NCBI GenBank assembly: GCA_000708835.1
Contig: DF236979.1
Location: 272,208 to 336,207 of the forward strand
Source: Klebsormidium nitens
Lineage: Eukaryota > Streptophyta > Klebsormidiophyceae > Klebsormidiales > Klebsormidiaceae
Reading direction: 5' to 3'
DNA: 64,000 bases
Shown: one piece after another, positions 48,801 to 59,600 of the stretch
Layout: the number at the start of each line of letters is the position of its first letter
Position numbering within the stretch: the stretch's first letter is position 1
The notes under the pieces: generated by a model
Databases searched by the model: none
Seen by the model: the letters and a program-made list of their open reading frames with translations, nothing else
What the model was told of the DNA's origin: nothing
Translations under genes and position numbers: made by a program

Positions 48801-51800
48801 CAGGCTGACGTTCCCTTCCTCAAACAAAGTCCCTTCAGAAAACCATCTAAAAGGGCGGTCTCTCTTCAGATCAGAAGCCTGGTGCCGAAACCCTCATCAC
48901 TATATTCACCAGCGCCGACCAAGCTGTGATAGTCTTTACCAGCAATAACCTCGCCCTTCATCCTCCGCCGTCTCCAGGCTGACATTCCTTCTTTTAAACA
49001 AACTCTTACCGAAAACCATCCAAAGGGACGCTCTCTCTTCCAAATCAAAAACCTGGTGCAGAATTCCTCATCACCATTCTCACCAACTGACGTCGATCAA
49101 GCTGTGATGATTCTTACCAGCCATAACCTGGCCCCTTCATCCTCCGCCGTGTTTAGGCTGACGTTCCCTTCCTCAAACAAACTCTCTCCAGAAAACCATC
49201 CAAAGGGACGCTCTCTCTTCAAGATCAGCGACCTGGTGCCGAAAGTCTCATCGCTATTCGCACCGACTACAATGCCGACCAACCGCTGAATGCTCCTCAC
49301 CAGCCATAACCTGGCCCCTTCATCCTCCGCCGTGTTTAGGCTGACGTTGCCCTCCTCAAACAAAGTCTCTCAAGAACCATCCAAAAGGACGTTCTGTCTT
49401 CCAAATCAGCGACCTGGTGCCGAAAGTCTCATCACTATTCGCACCGACTACAACGCCGACCAACCGCTGAATGCTCCTCACCAGCCACAATCTGGCCCCT
49501 TCATCCTCCGCCGTCTCCAGGCTGACGTTGCCCTCCTCGTACGTGTCCGTCACCTTCCCGTCTGCGCTCAGGAACATGCTCCCCTGGCTCACGCTCCCGA
49601 AGCCCTCCAGCTCCCGCCGCCGGCCCAGCTTCGCTAGGTCGATGTTCATGGGCCGCTCGGGCACTGCACAATGCCGGAACGATGCTGACGTCAGGAGACG
49701 TCAGCAGAGACTGGGTTAGAACTTGAGTTAGCTCGAAATCAGCGCTGAACCGCTCAAGCCATCGGCCCAGCTTCGCCGGGTGGTGGATGTTCATGGGCCG
49801 ATAAGGCACTGCATAAACTCGTAAATGAGTGAGGTCAGCCAAAAACTGGTTGACAACCTTCCCAGCAATCTCCAGCAATGATAATGACGTCGGCAGAAAC
49901 TTGTCCAGGAATACTTTAGCCAAGAAGTAGAGCACTTCTCATTCCGCCACGCGCCTAGCTTCGCCAGGTCGATGTTCATGGGCCGGTCGGGCACTGCATA
50001 ATCGTGGAATGAGTGACGTCAGCAAAGAACTGGTTGACAAGCTTCCTAGCAATTTCCAGGAATGGTGGTGACGTCAGCAGAAACTTGTCGAGAACCCAGT
50101 CAGCCCAGAATCAGAGCACTTCTCATTTTGCCGCCAGCCCAGCTTCGCCAGGTCGACATTCATGGGCCGGTCGGGCACGTAATAGCATTTCGATTGCCCT
50201 TCTAATGAAACTGGCTCAGAATAGCGCACAGCCGCTCGACCGCCAGCCCAACTCTGCCGATGTCGCGGGTCGATCCGGCACAGCGGAAATTTCAAACTGG
50301 TACAGAAGTCAGCAGAAAGTCGTTCAGTACCCAGGTAATACAGAAGAAGGCTTTCCAATCTGCCGCCGGCGAAGCTTCGTCGTGTCGAAGTTCGCAAGCC
50401 CATTCAGCCGTGTAGGGGTCCACCTGTGGCTGACGTCAGCAGCACCATTTCCAGGGAGTTCTCAGCAACTCATGTGAAATGCGCTTGTCGTTGGCTGAGT
50501 CTGCCGCCAGCATTGTCAGGCCGGTATTAGAAGGCAGGTGATTCGTCGACGGTTTCGGTGTTCAAGGTGTTCATGGCTTTCAAATACTGACCTTCGATCC
50601 CCAGAGATCCACGGGAGGCTCAGGGGTCACGTCTGCAGGATCTCGACGAAAGCCTGGCTGCCGTCATTCATCGTTCGGAGTCTCGGTTCAGGTGGAAGTC
50701 AATGTCTCGAAAAAGGTCTGGTCAATGAAAGACGTCCAGCCTGCCGCCTCTTGGTCATCATCCAGCGTAAGGAGTCGAGTGGATCAGTAGGAGGTCTTCA
50801 AATCAAGCGAATTGTAGACACAAACCCAGCTTCGACGAAGTCTAAATCAAGCGAATCGTAGACACAATCCCAGCTTCGACGAAAGTTTCATCGATAGTTC
50901 GCCTGCCTTGACTAAAAATCACCTTGGTCGTCTTCGCCGCTGCTGAACATTTCTCAATGCGAGCCTGCGCCTTTCGCCAATCTCGAGTAGATCGAAGTCA
51001 AAGCCTCGACAAGCATCAAGCAGCCACTAACACAAACCGTGACTTGCCTGCCTTGTCTTCGTCGCTGCTCATTCTGTACGATGCGAGCCTGCATTTTGTA
51101 TCTAAGGCAGGCGGAAGTCAAGCCTCAACAAGACTCAAGTCATTGAAACAGCCACCACTCGCCTGCCTCGTCCTGGTGACCATCTGAGTCATCTTCGTCG
51201 CTGCCCATATCGTGCAGCTCCTCCACGTAGTACAGCCGCCGTCGCTGCTCGCTCTTTTCAATGCGAACCTGCTTCTTTCACTAAGGCAGTTCGGAGTCAA
51301 CGCCTCAAAAAAACTCAAGTCACTGACACAAAGCGTGACTTGCCTGCCTCGTCGTGGTCATTGTCAGAGTCATCTTCGTCGCTGCTCATATCGTCCGGCT
51401 CCTCCATCTCCACGTAGTATTGCCGCCCGCTGCGGTCCTCCACGACCACCCCCCGGATGTCGAACTCGTCGTCCTCGCCGTCGGGGCCCCACGCGGCGTC
51501 CAGGCCGCCCGCCACAAAGCGCCTGAGGATTAGGGTTTAGGGTTTAGAATTCAGGGTTTGGGGTCTGGGGTTTAGGGTCTGGGGTTTAGGTTCTAGGGTT
51601 TAGGATTTGGCTTTTAGGTTTCAATGTTTCAGTCAACTGAGCACCAAACAAGAGTAGATTGGAAGGAAGTGGAAAGCAAGAGCAGAAGCAAGAGGAAGAG
51701 GAAAAGGACGAAACGGAAGAAAGATCAATGGAGGCTCTTGAAGGGGTCTTCACGCCCTGTCCAGGGGAGCCCACCGCGAAGCGCCTGGGGAGTGTGGAAA

Positions 51801-54800
51801 AACGAGAATGGGGAAGTGGCCCATTGGGAAGGAAGGGAAAAGGGCGAAGGAAGAGAAGAAAGGGAACACGAGGTATTTGGACCGCTCGCCACGAAGCCTC
51901 TGGAGAGTGGGCAAAAACAAGCTTTCAGAAGATGATGGAAAGCCAAAGGTAAGAACAGGGGTAGGAAGATTTAGGGAAGGAGTAACGGGGGATTTGAGCG
52001 GCCCTGTACTCTCTCCAGACCGCTTGCAACGAAGTGCTTGCTGACTGGAAAGAAACGAGGATGGGGAGAAAGCAAACTGGAAGAGTGAGGGACGACGGGA
52101 GATGAAAAATGAGAGATAGCTGGAGGGCAGGAGGAAAAGGATGAAGACAATGGAAGAGAGTAAAAGAAGGCCTTATACGGCCCCACGCGCTGTTTAGACC
52201 GCCCGACACGAAGCGCCTGGGGAGTCAAAAGTAGAATCAACCGTCTGGCTCGACAAAGGATTTCATGAAGGTGCAGTTGCAGTTGACTTTCAGCGCTGTC
52301 GCAAGAACAACGGAAGGAACGGTGATCGATGGACGACTTATCATTATGCTTTCCTACACCGCTGACCCGGAAAGTCCAACGTCCCTGCCAGTGAGCAACT
52401 GGATTTCGGCTCTGGCTTTTAGACAAGTCGTATAACTCACCAGAATTTCATCAAGTAACCATGTGGTCTCCTGTCGTTCTCTCTTTCCTTGTCCTGGATG
52501 TCTTATTGTAAGAAGCAAAGGGCATGGAACAAGAGACGCAATCGGACCGAGGCTTTCAGACGCTGGGCGACCAAACAAGGGTAGAGAAGCAGACAGAGCT
52601 CGATGTAAACCAGCAAAACAACCTTTCAAGGACGGCCGGAGTGGAATCAGGGAGTTCCGGCAAACCGCAAAGAGACTTAGAGCAAGGGCGTCACACAGGC
52701 GACATAGAAGGAAATGTTCGCTGCTTGATGGAAGCCAACTCCTTGCTGCACATGAGTCCCAGCGTGCCACCGACAATGATTGCGCAAACTCGTTGACGTG
52801 CAGTCGTTAAAAACCGTTGCGCTGAGGCGAGCCCTCGAGCGTGGAACGAAGGGAGATCTAATACTGGATCTGGGCACTGGCAGCGTTCGCACATCGGACG
52901 ACACGGCTTGTCCTAATACACGAGCACTACGTCTTTCGGACCACTCACCCGACTAATTTTGGCACCGGTAGCTCCCCCGTGTCGGTCATTCCGATGGCGT
53001 TCCCAAGCCCCGTGTCTTGCAACCGTTCGTATCTGCAGGAACGGAGGTGAAGGTAAATGGACGGAGGTAGTGCTGTCACAAACGAATTGCAGAGGAAGTG
53101 TCGTACGCCAAAGCACTCGTGAGCAGCAAAGTGGTAAGGACGTGGGGGTCGAGACAGGTCTGTTAATTCGACAATGGACAACAGGGGCCTTGACAAGGTT
53201 CGGAAAAATCAAAGAGCACTAGATCCGAGCAGAGTCTCACTTTTGAGACTGAAACCGACGAAAGTCGTGCTCCATGCGTCAAACGCGATGGAGCCAGAAA
53301 GCAGCCCTGACAATTATTGCTCTGCCAATCTCAGAGGAATCTTCGATCGCCCAAACCCCAAGAGGATCCTCAGATGATCTTAAGATTGCCCGACTGCCAA
53401 CCTCACGTAGAACGTGGACGAAACAACCCTTGGAGCTGAGGTCGGCTTTTCAATCGGGAGATTTCAAAGCAGTCCTGATGCGAGAAGGCAAACTTCTCTG
53501 CCCAAACGACAACATGCAAAAACTGAGCATTGGAGACCCTCACACTTTTATTTCCCGCATTGCCAGTTCCCTGGCTGCAGGGGTATACTCTTTCAGGTAC
53601 ACCTTTTCGTCCTTCATCCCCATCGGCTTGCTGCATAGAGTCAAGTACACCTTCGTGAGAAGGTCACTCTTTTGACACCTATCTTGGAAGTCTTTGGTGA
53701 GGTATGGCCGCCTGCTACATCGTTTTCCGTATTCTTACTCTCAGCACGATGATCGAACCTGAATGGATAATTTGTTCAAATGGAGGACTTGGTAGCACCA
53801 GCTCAGATGTTTGGTAACCACCACAAGACGAACGGCTGTTCCAAGGAGTTGATTGTTTTTGGAAGTGGTGTAGTAGAATTGTTTGAGTGTATGCGACTGT
53901 GCTTCTGATCGGCCAGCCTCTTTGCAATCGAGGTTGTCCGAGGGACAGCCTCGCTTACTCAATTTCGCTAAGAAATGCGCACTACTTTTTCTTGAGACAG
54001 CATGGAGAAGTGCTGGCCCCTGAACCTCTCAATATTCACAATCTTATTACAATGGATGTTGAGCTCGATCAGACTCCCAACAAAGTGCCATCACGAGACT
54101 TAAAAGTGAATCAAGTAAACTCAACAGGTTCAACTGGTCCTGATCGCGGTCAGAAACATTCAAAACCCCTCGTTGGAAAGCTCACCCGGTCGCAAAACGT
54201 GCTGCATACACGTTGATGAATGAAGGCGCGCTTACGATCAGATCCTCCTCGTCCTCTTCGTCGCTGTCCTCGTCTTCCGAAGCCAACATCTCCTCCCGGC
54301 TCATCGTCCATGTCTGTAACAAAAGAATGAGCCTTTCTGTGCCATTGCCCCACAAAATGCAGGTGTTTGGTGTCCTCTGTGCTCAGATCAAAACTCAATT
54401 TCTGTGCCTGGTCTTTTAACTGTCTTGATTCTTACCTGATTGCTGGATGTTCGCTGGCCATTTTCAAATCCTGCCTGCTCTGCAAAATTCCTTGGAACTC
54501 TTCGTCTGTTCTCTCGCTGTTCCACCCCATGCTTTGCTTCAGCAGTGTCCCTTGGACCTCCAATCGGACCCTTTCCAAGCTCTAAACATTTTTATCCTTC
54601 GATCAGTCTCCGCTGTCCAGTAGTGGATGTCTGGGGAAGGGTGCTTCTGACCTGCATTGAGCAGCTCTAAAACTGGCTCACATTCTTTAGTTCAAGGCTT
54701 TAGAATTGGCTGTAATATCCAGGTTGAGACAACCATACTTACCTCCTGAACTGTCAACCGGCCCACCGGCTGCAGAATCTCGAAATCCTCTGCTCTGTAA

Positions 54801-54994
54801 CTATCTATTGTTGCGGATGCCGTCGCCGCACCCCCAGCGCATCTCTTATTGGTTCTCCGGGGCCTCCCAAGACTGGGATGTCTGGCGAAGGACTTGACGG
54901 GAGCGACCCCAAGGAACGCGCTTCTTGCAAGTGCCCCTTTGCGCTCCTGGGCAAGTGGTCGAGCGCACCATGGTTGACGCAAACGGGCCTTCAT
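45869..54994 (-). CDS. Plastid-targeted protein kinase-like protein (predicted pseudokinase)
   Basis: Ten exons on the minus strand: 54994-54743, 54313-54236, 53626-53544, 53032-52949, 51522-51344, 49663-49482, 47770-47651, 47211-47097, 46637-46585 and about 46345-45869; 540 aa. Phases match throughout; the acceptors of exons 3 and 10 are the least certain. An in-frame ATG at 55114 would add 40 residues. The N-terminus is basic (RLRQPWCARPL...GRPRRTNKR), like a chloroplast transit peptide. Kinase landmarks: VYLKEYTPAARELAMREIKV (beta-3 Lys and alpha-C Glu), LWLVFEFEG (hinge), AVEAMAFCHVRGVVHNAIAG (HRD replaced by HNA) and VKLSNFGFASDL (DFG replaced by NFG). The catalytic Asp, the loop Lys and Asn and the metal-binding Asp are therefore missing. 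A helical C-terminal part includes GLAIAEFVFSTL. Exon 5 ends at a GC donor. Introns around exons 5, 6 and 7 carry arrays of exon-edge copies. Confidence 0.75.
47770..47945 (-). repeat. Copy of pseudokinase exon 7 acceptor edge
   Basis: Upstream of the true acceptor (exon from 47770 on the minus strand) lies a copy starting near 47939 that repeats TTTGAGTTCGAG(G/C)GGATG and TGCACTATGGA(G/A)GA with few changes, after an AG. Spacing is about 170 bp. Confidence 0.75.
48580..49560 (-). repeat. About 180-bp tandem array of pseudokinase exon 6 donor edge
   Basis: The last about 60 nt of exon 6 and its donor (boundary 49482, minus strand) are repeated downstream with boundaries near 49301, 49119, 48939, 48762 and 48585, a very regular 177-182 bp step; a decayed sixth copy may lie near 48400. 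Each copy keeps GGCTGACGT.CC..CCTC-type exon sequence and most keep a usable donor (GTGAGG, GTAAGA). The intronic half of the unit (about 120 bp) is also shared. Confidence 0.9.
49640..50440 (-). repeat. Tandem copies of pseudokinase exon 6 acceptor edge
   Basis: The start of exon 6 (from 49663, minus strand; encodes VPERPMNIDLAKLG) recurs upstream with boundaries near 49809, 49993 and 50178, encoding forms such as VPDRPMNIDLAKLG, and in decayed form near 50285 and 50400. The copies at 49809 and 49993 keep a TGCAG acceptor. Spacing is 146-185 bp. Confidence 0.88.
50735..51370 (-). repeat. Tandem copies of pseudokinase exon 5 GC-donor edge
   Basis: Exon 5 ends at a GC donor (GAGGCAG|GCAAGT, boundary 51344, minus strand). 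Four copies follow with boundaries near 51173 (GCGAGT), 51048 (GCAAGT), 50903 (GCGAAC) and 50740 (decayed). They share the acidic exon end (encoding SDEDDSD-like residues) and lie 125-171 bp apart. All keep GC rather than GT at the junction. Confidence 0.88.
51522..52225 (-). repeat. Tandem copies of pseudokinase exon 5 acceptor edge
   Basis: The exon 5 start (CAG|GCGCTTTGTGGCGGGC, from 51522 on the minus strand) recurs upstream near 51784, 51900, 52036 and 52216, each with CAG or a decayed AG before GCGCTTCG.G or similar. The copies at 51784 and 52216 are the best kept. Spacing is irregular (116-262 bp). Confidence 0.8.
51528..51621 (+). repeat. Degenerate TTTAGGG telomere-type repeat next to a splice acceptor
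   Basis: About 94 bp on the plus strand of TTAGGGTTTAGGGTTTAG followed by diverged GGTTTGGGGTCTGGGG units. TTTAGGG is the Arabidopsis-type plant telomere motif. On the coding (minus) strand it forms the CCCTAAA-rich tract directly before the acceptor of pseudokinase exon 5. Confidence 0.8.
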
Positions 54995-56642
54995 AAGAAA
55001 GCCCCAATAACGGTTGGTCGATGCTCCATACAAGATGGCAGGGATTGCAAGATACTTATTGCGTAGCAGTGAGAAAGCAAAAAACGCATGGAGATTCCGA
55101 GTGGTGAACGTCATTCCAAGTCTACTGTGTGGTCCATGAGCATGCTATTCTCCTACCTTGACAGATCTCCATAGCAAAACCTTGCTTAAGTCGCTATCTC
55201 TGAGTTGGGTGGCGTTTCACCAGTGGTCAAGAGTATTGCGCCTTACCAAAGAGGACAGGAGTAAAGCGCAAATCTGCTCGGCGTCTCCTCAATCAGTATT
55301 TTGACTTCCCCTCCAATGAAATACAGACTTTGTCACTTATCTCGTATCTTCCGAGCATGAGAATGTGTGTGGTACAGGCAACTACAGTCTATGAATATAG
55401 TCAGAAGAGTACCGCCCAAACAGGAATCGGAAGCTTTACATCAGTAGTTACAGACAACTCAAAAAAACACTCACGAAGCCTTTCCAGGGTTGATAGCCGC
55501 TCGAATAAACAAGTTTACATCCATAGCCTTGCTGTTAATACGGGCTGCTTTGACAATATGATGGAGACTCTGCAACAAATTTGCCAGTTTGATTATGTGG
55601 CACGACCTTTTTTCAGCTGCATTAGAAGATTCGCGTCCAGACTTACCTCATTCTGCTTGGCCTTCACGTCTCTCTGCCACCAGTCATCACTTTTACCCCA
55701 TCTGTGTGTTTTGTTCGACACTAAGTGTCTGCTTGCTGCATGCTCTTTATTGCATTGCTGCCAAGAAGCAACAAGCCCCTGTGCCGAGGTCGTTCTATGG
55801 ATGCTGCAGCACAATGAGCCCGTACTCAACATTGTCAACCTACGTGCATTGCCTCCTCAGTATCCTCATTCATACCCAGCTGTACATTTGAACGCGCAAG
55901 GAATAATTCTGGCAGAAGCTCAACACGGAGGAAGCAGAGGTGTTTGACAGCTCGGGCGCCAAACTGCTCTAGCGCCTCGCAGCATTGTGCTCAAATGTTG
56001 GCTGCTTGTTTGATAGTTTCAAGGGGTTTGTCGGGCCTTTCATTGCGGCGCTGAGGTGCCTGTCCGGAACGCAAAGGTTCCTTCAAAAGCTGACCAACGT
56101 CTTCGCCATGCGCGTTAGTGGTGCTCTCATAAGTAGCATTTGGAAGTTTGGGAACTCTGCCACTGGCAATGGAACAGATGGAAGATTTCAGTGTGCAGCA
56201 TTTCTTAGAAATCTTCTAAAATCACATGTACGTCCTTCGTGCAATTTCTATGTTGAACTAGATTGGGCTGATGAATTGATGTTCTTGAGGTGATCCCTTT
56301 GTGCTTTGAAGCCTCCGCGCCGTACATCGACGAACGTCCTCTGCTTGCGACCAACTATATACACATATTGAAGCCGTCGATGGTCAGCTTTTATCGATCG
56401 AACGGTCATAAGGGCGCAGTCAACCTCCAGTGTCGCAACTACCGTTGCCTGGCTGAGCTGAGCGCAAAGCCTTGAACAGGTGAGATTGAAGGCTCTCTAG
56501 CTCAATCATGCAATTTTCAGCTTGATCAGAGAGGAACTGTCAGCGAGCAAGGAGACAAGGGGTGTGCACGATGACAGGGAACGGTCGCTGAAGCTGCAGC
56601 TGCCCGCATGAGCAGCCTCTTTGGAAGGGTGCCAGTGGCAGG
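54995..56642. other. Divergent intergenic region, pseudokinase and USP promoters
   Basis: The two genes start here in opposite directions. It should hold both promoters and 5' UTRs, and up to 40 extra pseudokinase codons if the ATG at 55114 is used. Open stretches at 55330-55947 (+) have no recognisable domain and were not called. Confidence 0.45.
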
Positions 56643-59600
56643 ATGCCAGCCTTTTACCACCAAAATGGGCCCCGCTTGCAGATCCCTCTGAAGAGCCAGG
56701 CAAAACGAACGGCGCTTGGTGGCAATGTGTTTGATAGTTACGGGGGCGAGAAGAGAGCCAGGCCGAATGGCTCGGCCAGCAGCGGACAGCTCCACGAGAG
56801 GGACGAAAATGGTCAGGATGTTGTTGGCCCGCTGTCAATGCAGGAGCGGTTGCGGCTGGCGGGTGCTAGCTCAGACGCGGGCCCTTCTGAGCCGCAGCAG
56901 CATAGCGCACGGCTAGATCATAGCACGAGTGGTGATGGCTCGGGAGTGCATGTGAGTGCCAATGGAGGGGCGGGGACTGGTAGTACTGGGGCAGCAGGAC
57001 TAGGGGTCCTGTCCTCAGACTGCCAGCCTGTGGAAGTGAGCATGTATCTTGATGTCCCACAGCCTGGTGTTGGCCTCACAAACCTAGGGAACACGTGCTA
57101 CCTGAACTCGGTTCTGCAGTGTCTGCTGCACACAAGGCCTCTTCACAATCTGCTGCTGGAGCGCTACCACTCAGAACACTGTGAGTCATACAACCTTGCT
57201 TTCAACCTGATATAATGACCTGATCCATCATCCTGCTTGTGCCCTGCTGACCTTTTATGTGACTTCAGTTCTGTGGCTTGGAATCAGACTTGATCTTTTG
57301 TTCATTAAGTTGAAACCCTAAAACCAAAGTGCTGTTGATCGATGAAAAGGTGGTGGAAGTAGTGCAAGACGATGGTGGTGCATCCGAGATAGATCAAAAT
57401 GTTAGTTCATTTCTACAGCATGTTGTATCGGCAGATGAAAGGCTAAAATCATAGTTTTTTTGGAAGGCCCGCCAGGCCCTTTTTGCCAATGGTGAGTGCC
57501 CTTGATACTTTATGAGGAGCCTTTTGTCAACAGAGTGGAGGAGGCTGTGCGCACATAGGTTTCAGCTCAAGCTCACCATAAATCGAGTCTGATTTGATCA
57601 TCAGCAGTCACATACCACTGTCAGAATCGACACTTGGCAGTTCCATAACTACTGCTTTCTACGTTTCTAGTTGTTGTAGACACCTCATTGTTGATCACAC
57701 AGTTACAGTATCTGGTTGACCCTTTCTATGGCCGTGAGAACCCTTGCAGTGGTACCATGTCCTCTTTGTGCAAGATTCAGCACCTCAACCCAGTGCTAAT
57801 TTCCTGATAGACAATCCTGGTGCCGAACACCGTTACAGAAAATTTCACAGCACGGAGTGAATTACTATTTAGTATCTCTTATGTTCGTTCAACCTGAGGT
57901 TGGTTCGCGCCCGGGAAGTATGCCGGATCAAGCGCCAACTCCTTCTTATGCAACACTTAGCGTGTGGCGCTCAGTTCTCATGCACTATTCTTGCAGGTGA
58001 GTATGGTCATGGTAGAGCAGACGGTTTCTGCCCCCTTTGCTTGCTGGAGAGACGCCTCCGAGGCAGCTTTTTCACCGAGCCCAAGCACCCGCGGCCGCTG
58101 GCCATTGCCAAGAACCTCCACCGTATCCTGAACACACATGGACTGGTTCTCGTTGTCAGAAGTTGCTCTGTATTCATGGTAGCGCTCTGCAAACCACGGC
58201 TGCTAAAAGATTGAGACTTCCAGATCTTGATAATGTCATTCTCTTGAGCAATTGGGAGGAGGTTTCATCTTTGTGCACACAGAATTCTCTCCGGCCCTGC
58301 TGCGAAATGGCTTCCTGTATCTAGGCTGTTGATTGTGCAGTCGTAGAATTCGTTCTGCTGGTTCTGACTGCAAGAAGCCGCCAGCTTTTGAGATAGATAT
58401 TTTCATCCAGACGCACTCTTGGAACATGTGCGTGCTGGTGTATTTCAAGAATGGACTTTTTGGCTGGTGATCATCCTTGACAAAGGACCGACCAGACTTC
58501 GCGCCCCAGCTTCGTATCGGGGAGCAAGAGGACGCGCATGAGTTGCTGCGACTGATGATTGATTCTTGCCACCGCACCTGCCTACTGCAGCAGAGAGGGT
58601 GAGGCATTCGTCAACACTTCTGATTACTAGTATGGGCAAGAAATAACGAGATCTTCACAGATTGTGCTATGTTTTCCTAGATATTGAGAGACAGTCAGCA
58701 GGCAAGATAAAAGTACGACATTCATGTTAGAGACCTGCGACCTGTTTGGGGATTATTTGCCATGTTTTGTTTTCTGCAAGCGACCTCAATTTCGTTAGAG
58801 CTGATTGTGTTGCGAAGCAGTGCCACATTCGAGTTCGATCAACTTCGATCAAAAGGACAAGTGCTCCATCTGAAGTCGACCCTTCTACAGTGAATTCCCA
58901 GTACCATTCCTTGCAAACGGCAGTTTTCATCCGAAAGTTATGGAATTTGTAAAAGCCGAGGGATAGTGGAACCAAGTCCCTTCGACCTGACAAGGGAAGA
59001 GGGTACATTTAGCTGGGACCCCTCTAGGTTGGTGGATCATACAGGTGGATTTCCACAGGTGCTTTGAAGGTGCTCATGGGCACTGGCTCATTGGGAATAG
59101 TCGTCGCTGCAGTTTCTCCCCGGCTAGGTTGACAGCGTTCGAGGATAGGTCCAAAAGGGAGCCGACTGCCATCCGATCCATCTTTGGAGGCATCGTTCAG
59201 AACCAGGTAAGCCCGGAAGCGGGCGGCACCTTCTCCGCACAATCGATTCTAAATCCGTTTCGTGGTGGTGGTGCAGACTTCCCATGACTGCACTAAAACG
59301 ATTCGAGGACAGGACTGGAAAGGTCCCCACAGTCATATCGGACATATTCGGGGGCGTGTTGCAAAGTCAGGTAAATCGATTGCGATTGCCTTCGAAGTTT
59401 CTCGCCACCCGCTGCGTGAAATTGATGCTTGTGTTCCTCACAAGAGCGTCTTACCGCTCAGGTTGTAAAGGACGCTGACTTCAGCGAATTGCTTCCAAGA
59501 TTGTTATCGAGCTCGCATAGCAGCCTTTGAATCAGGACAGTTGTCACTTGTCGTTGTCGTTGTCACTTGTCATGTCTGGGTCAAGTCGAACACTAAAAGA

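Noticed and set aside
48580-49560. Regular repeat array considered as CRISPR or satellite DNA
   Set aside because: Units carry coding exon ends and splice donors of the flanking gene and the spacers are also repeated; the genome is eukaryotic.
55330-55947. 205-codon open frame upstream of the USP gene
   Set aside because: No domain and Cys/Ser-rich random-looking composition; no splice-linked neighbours found.
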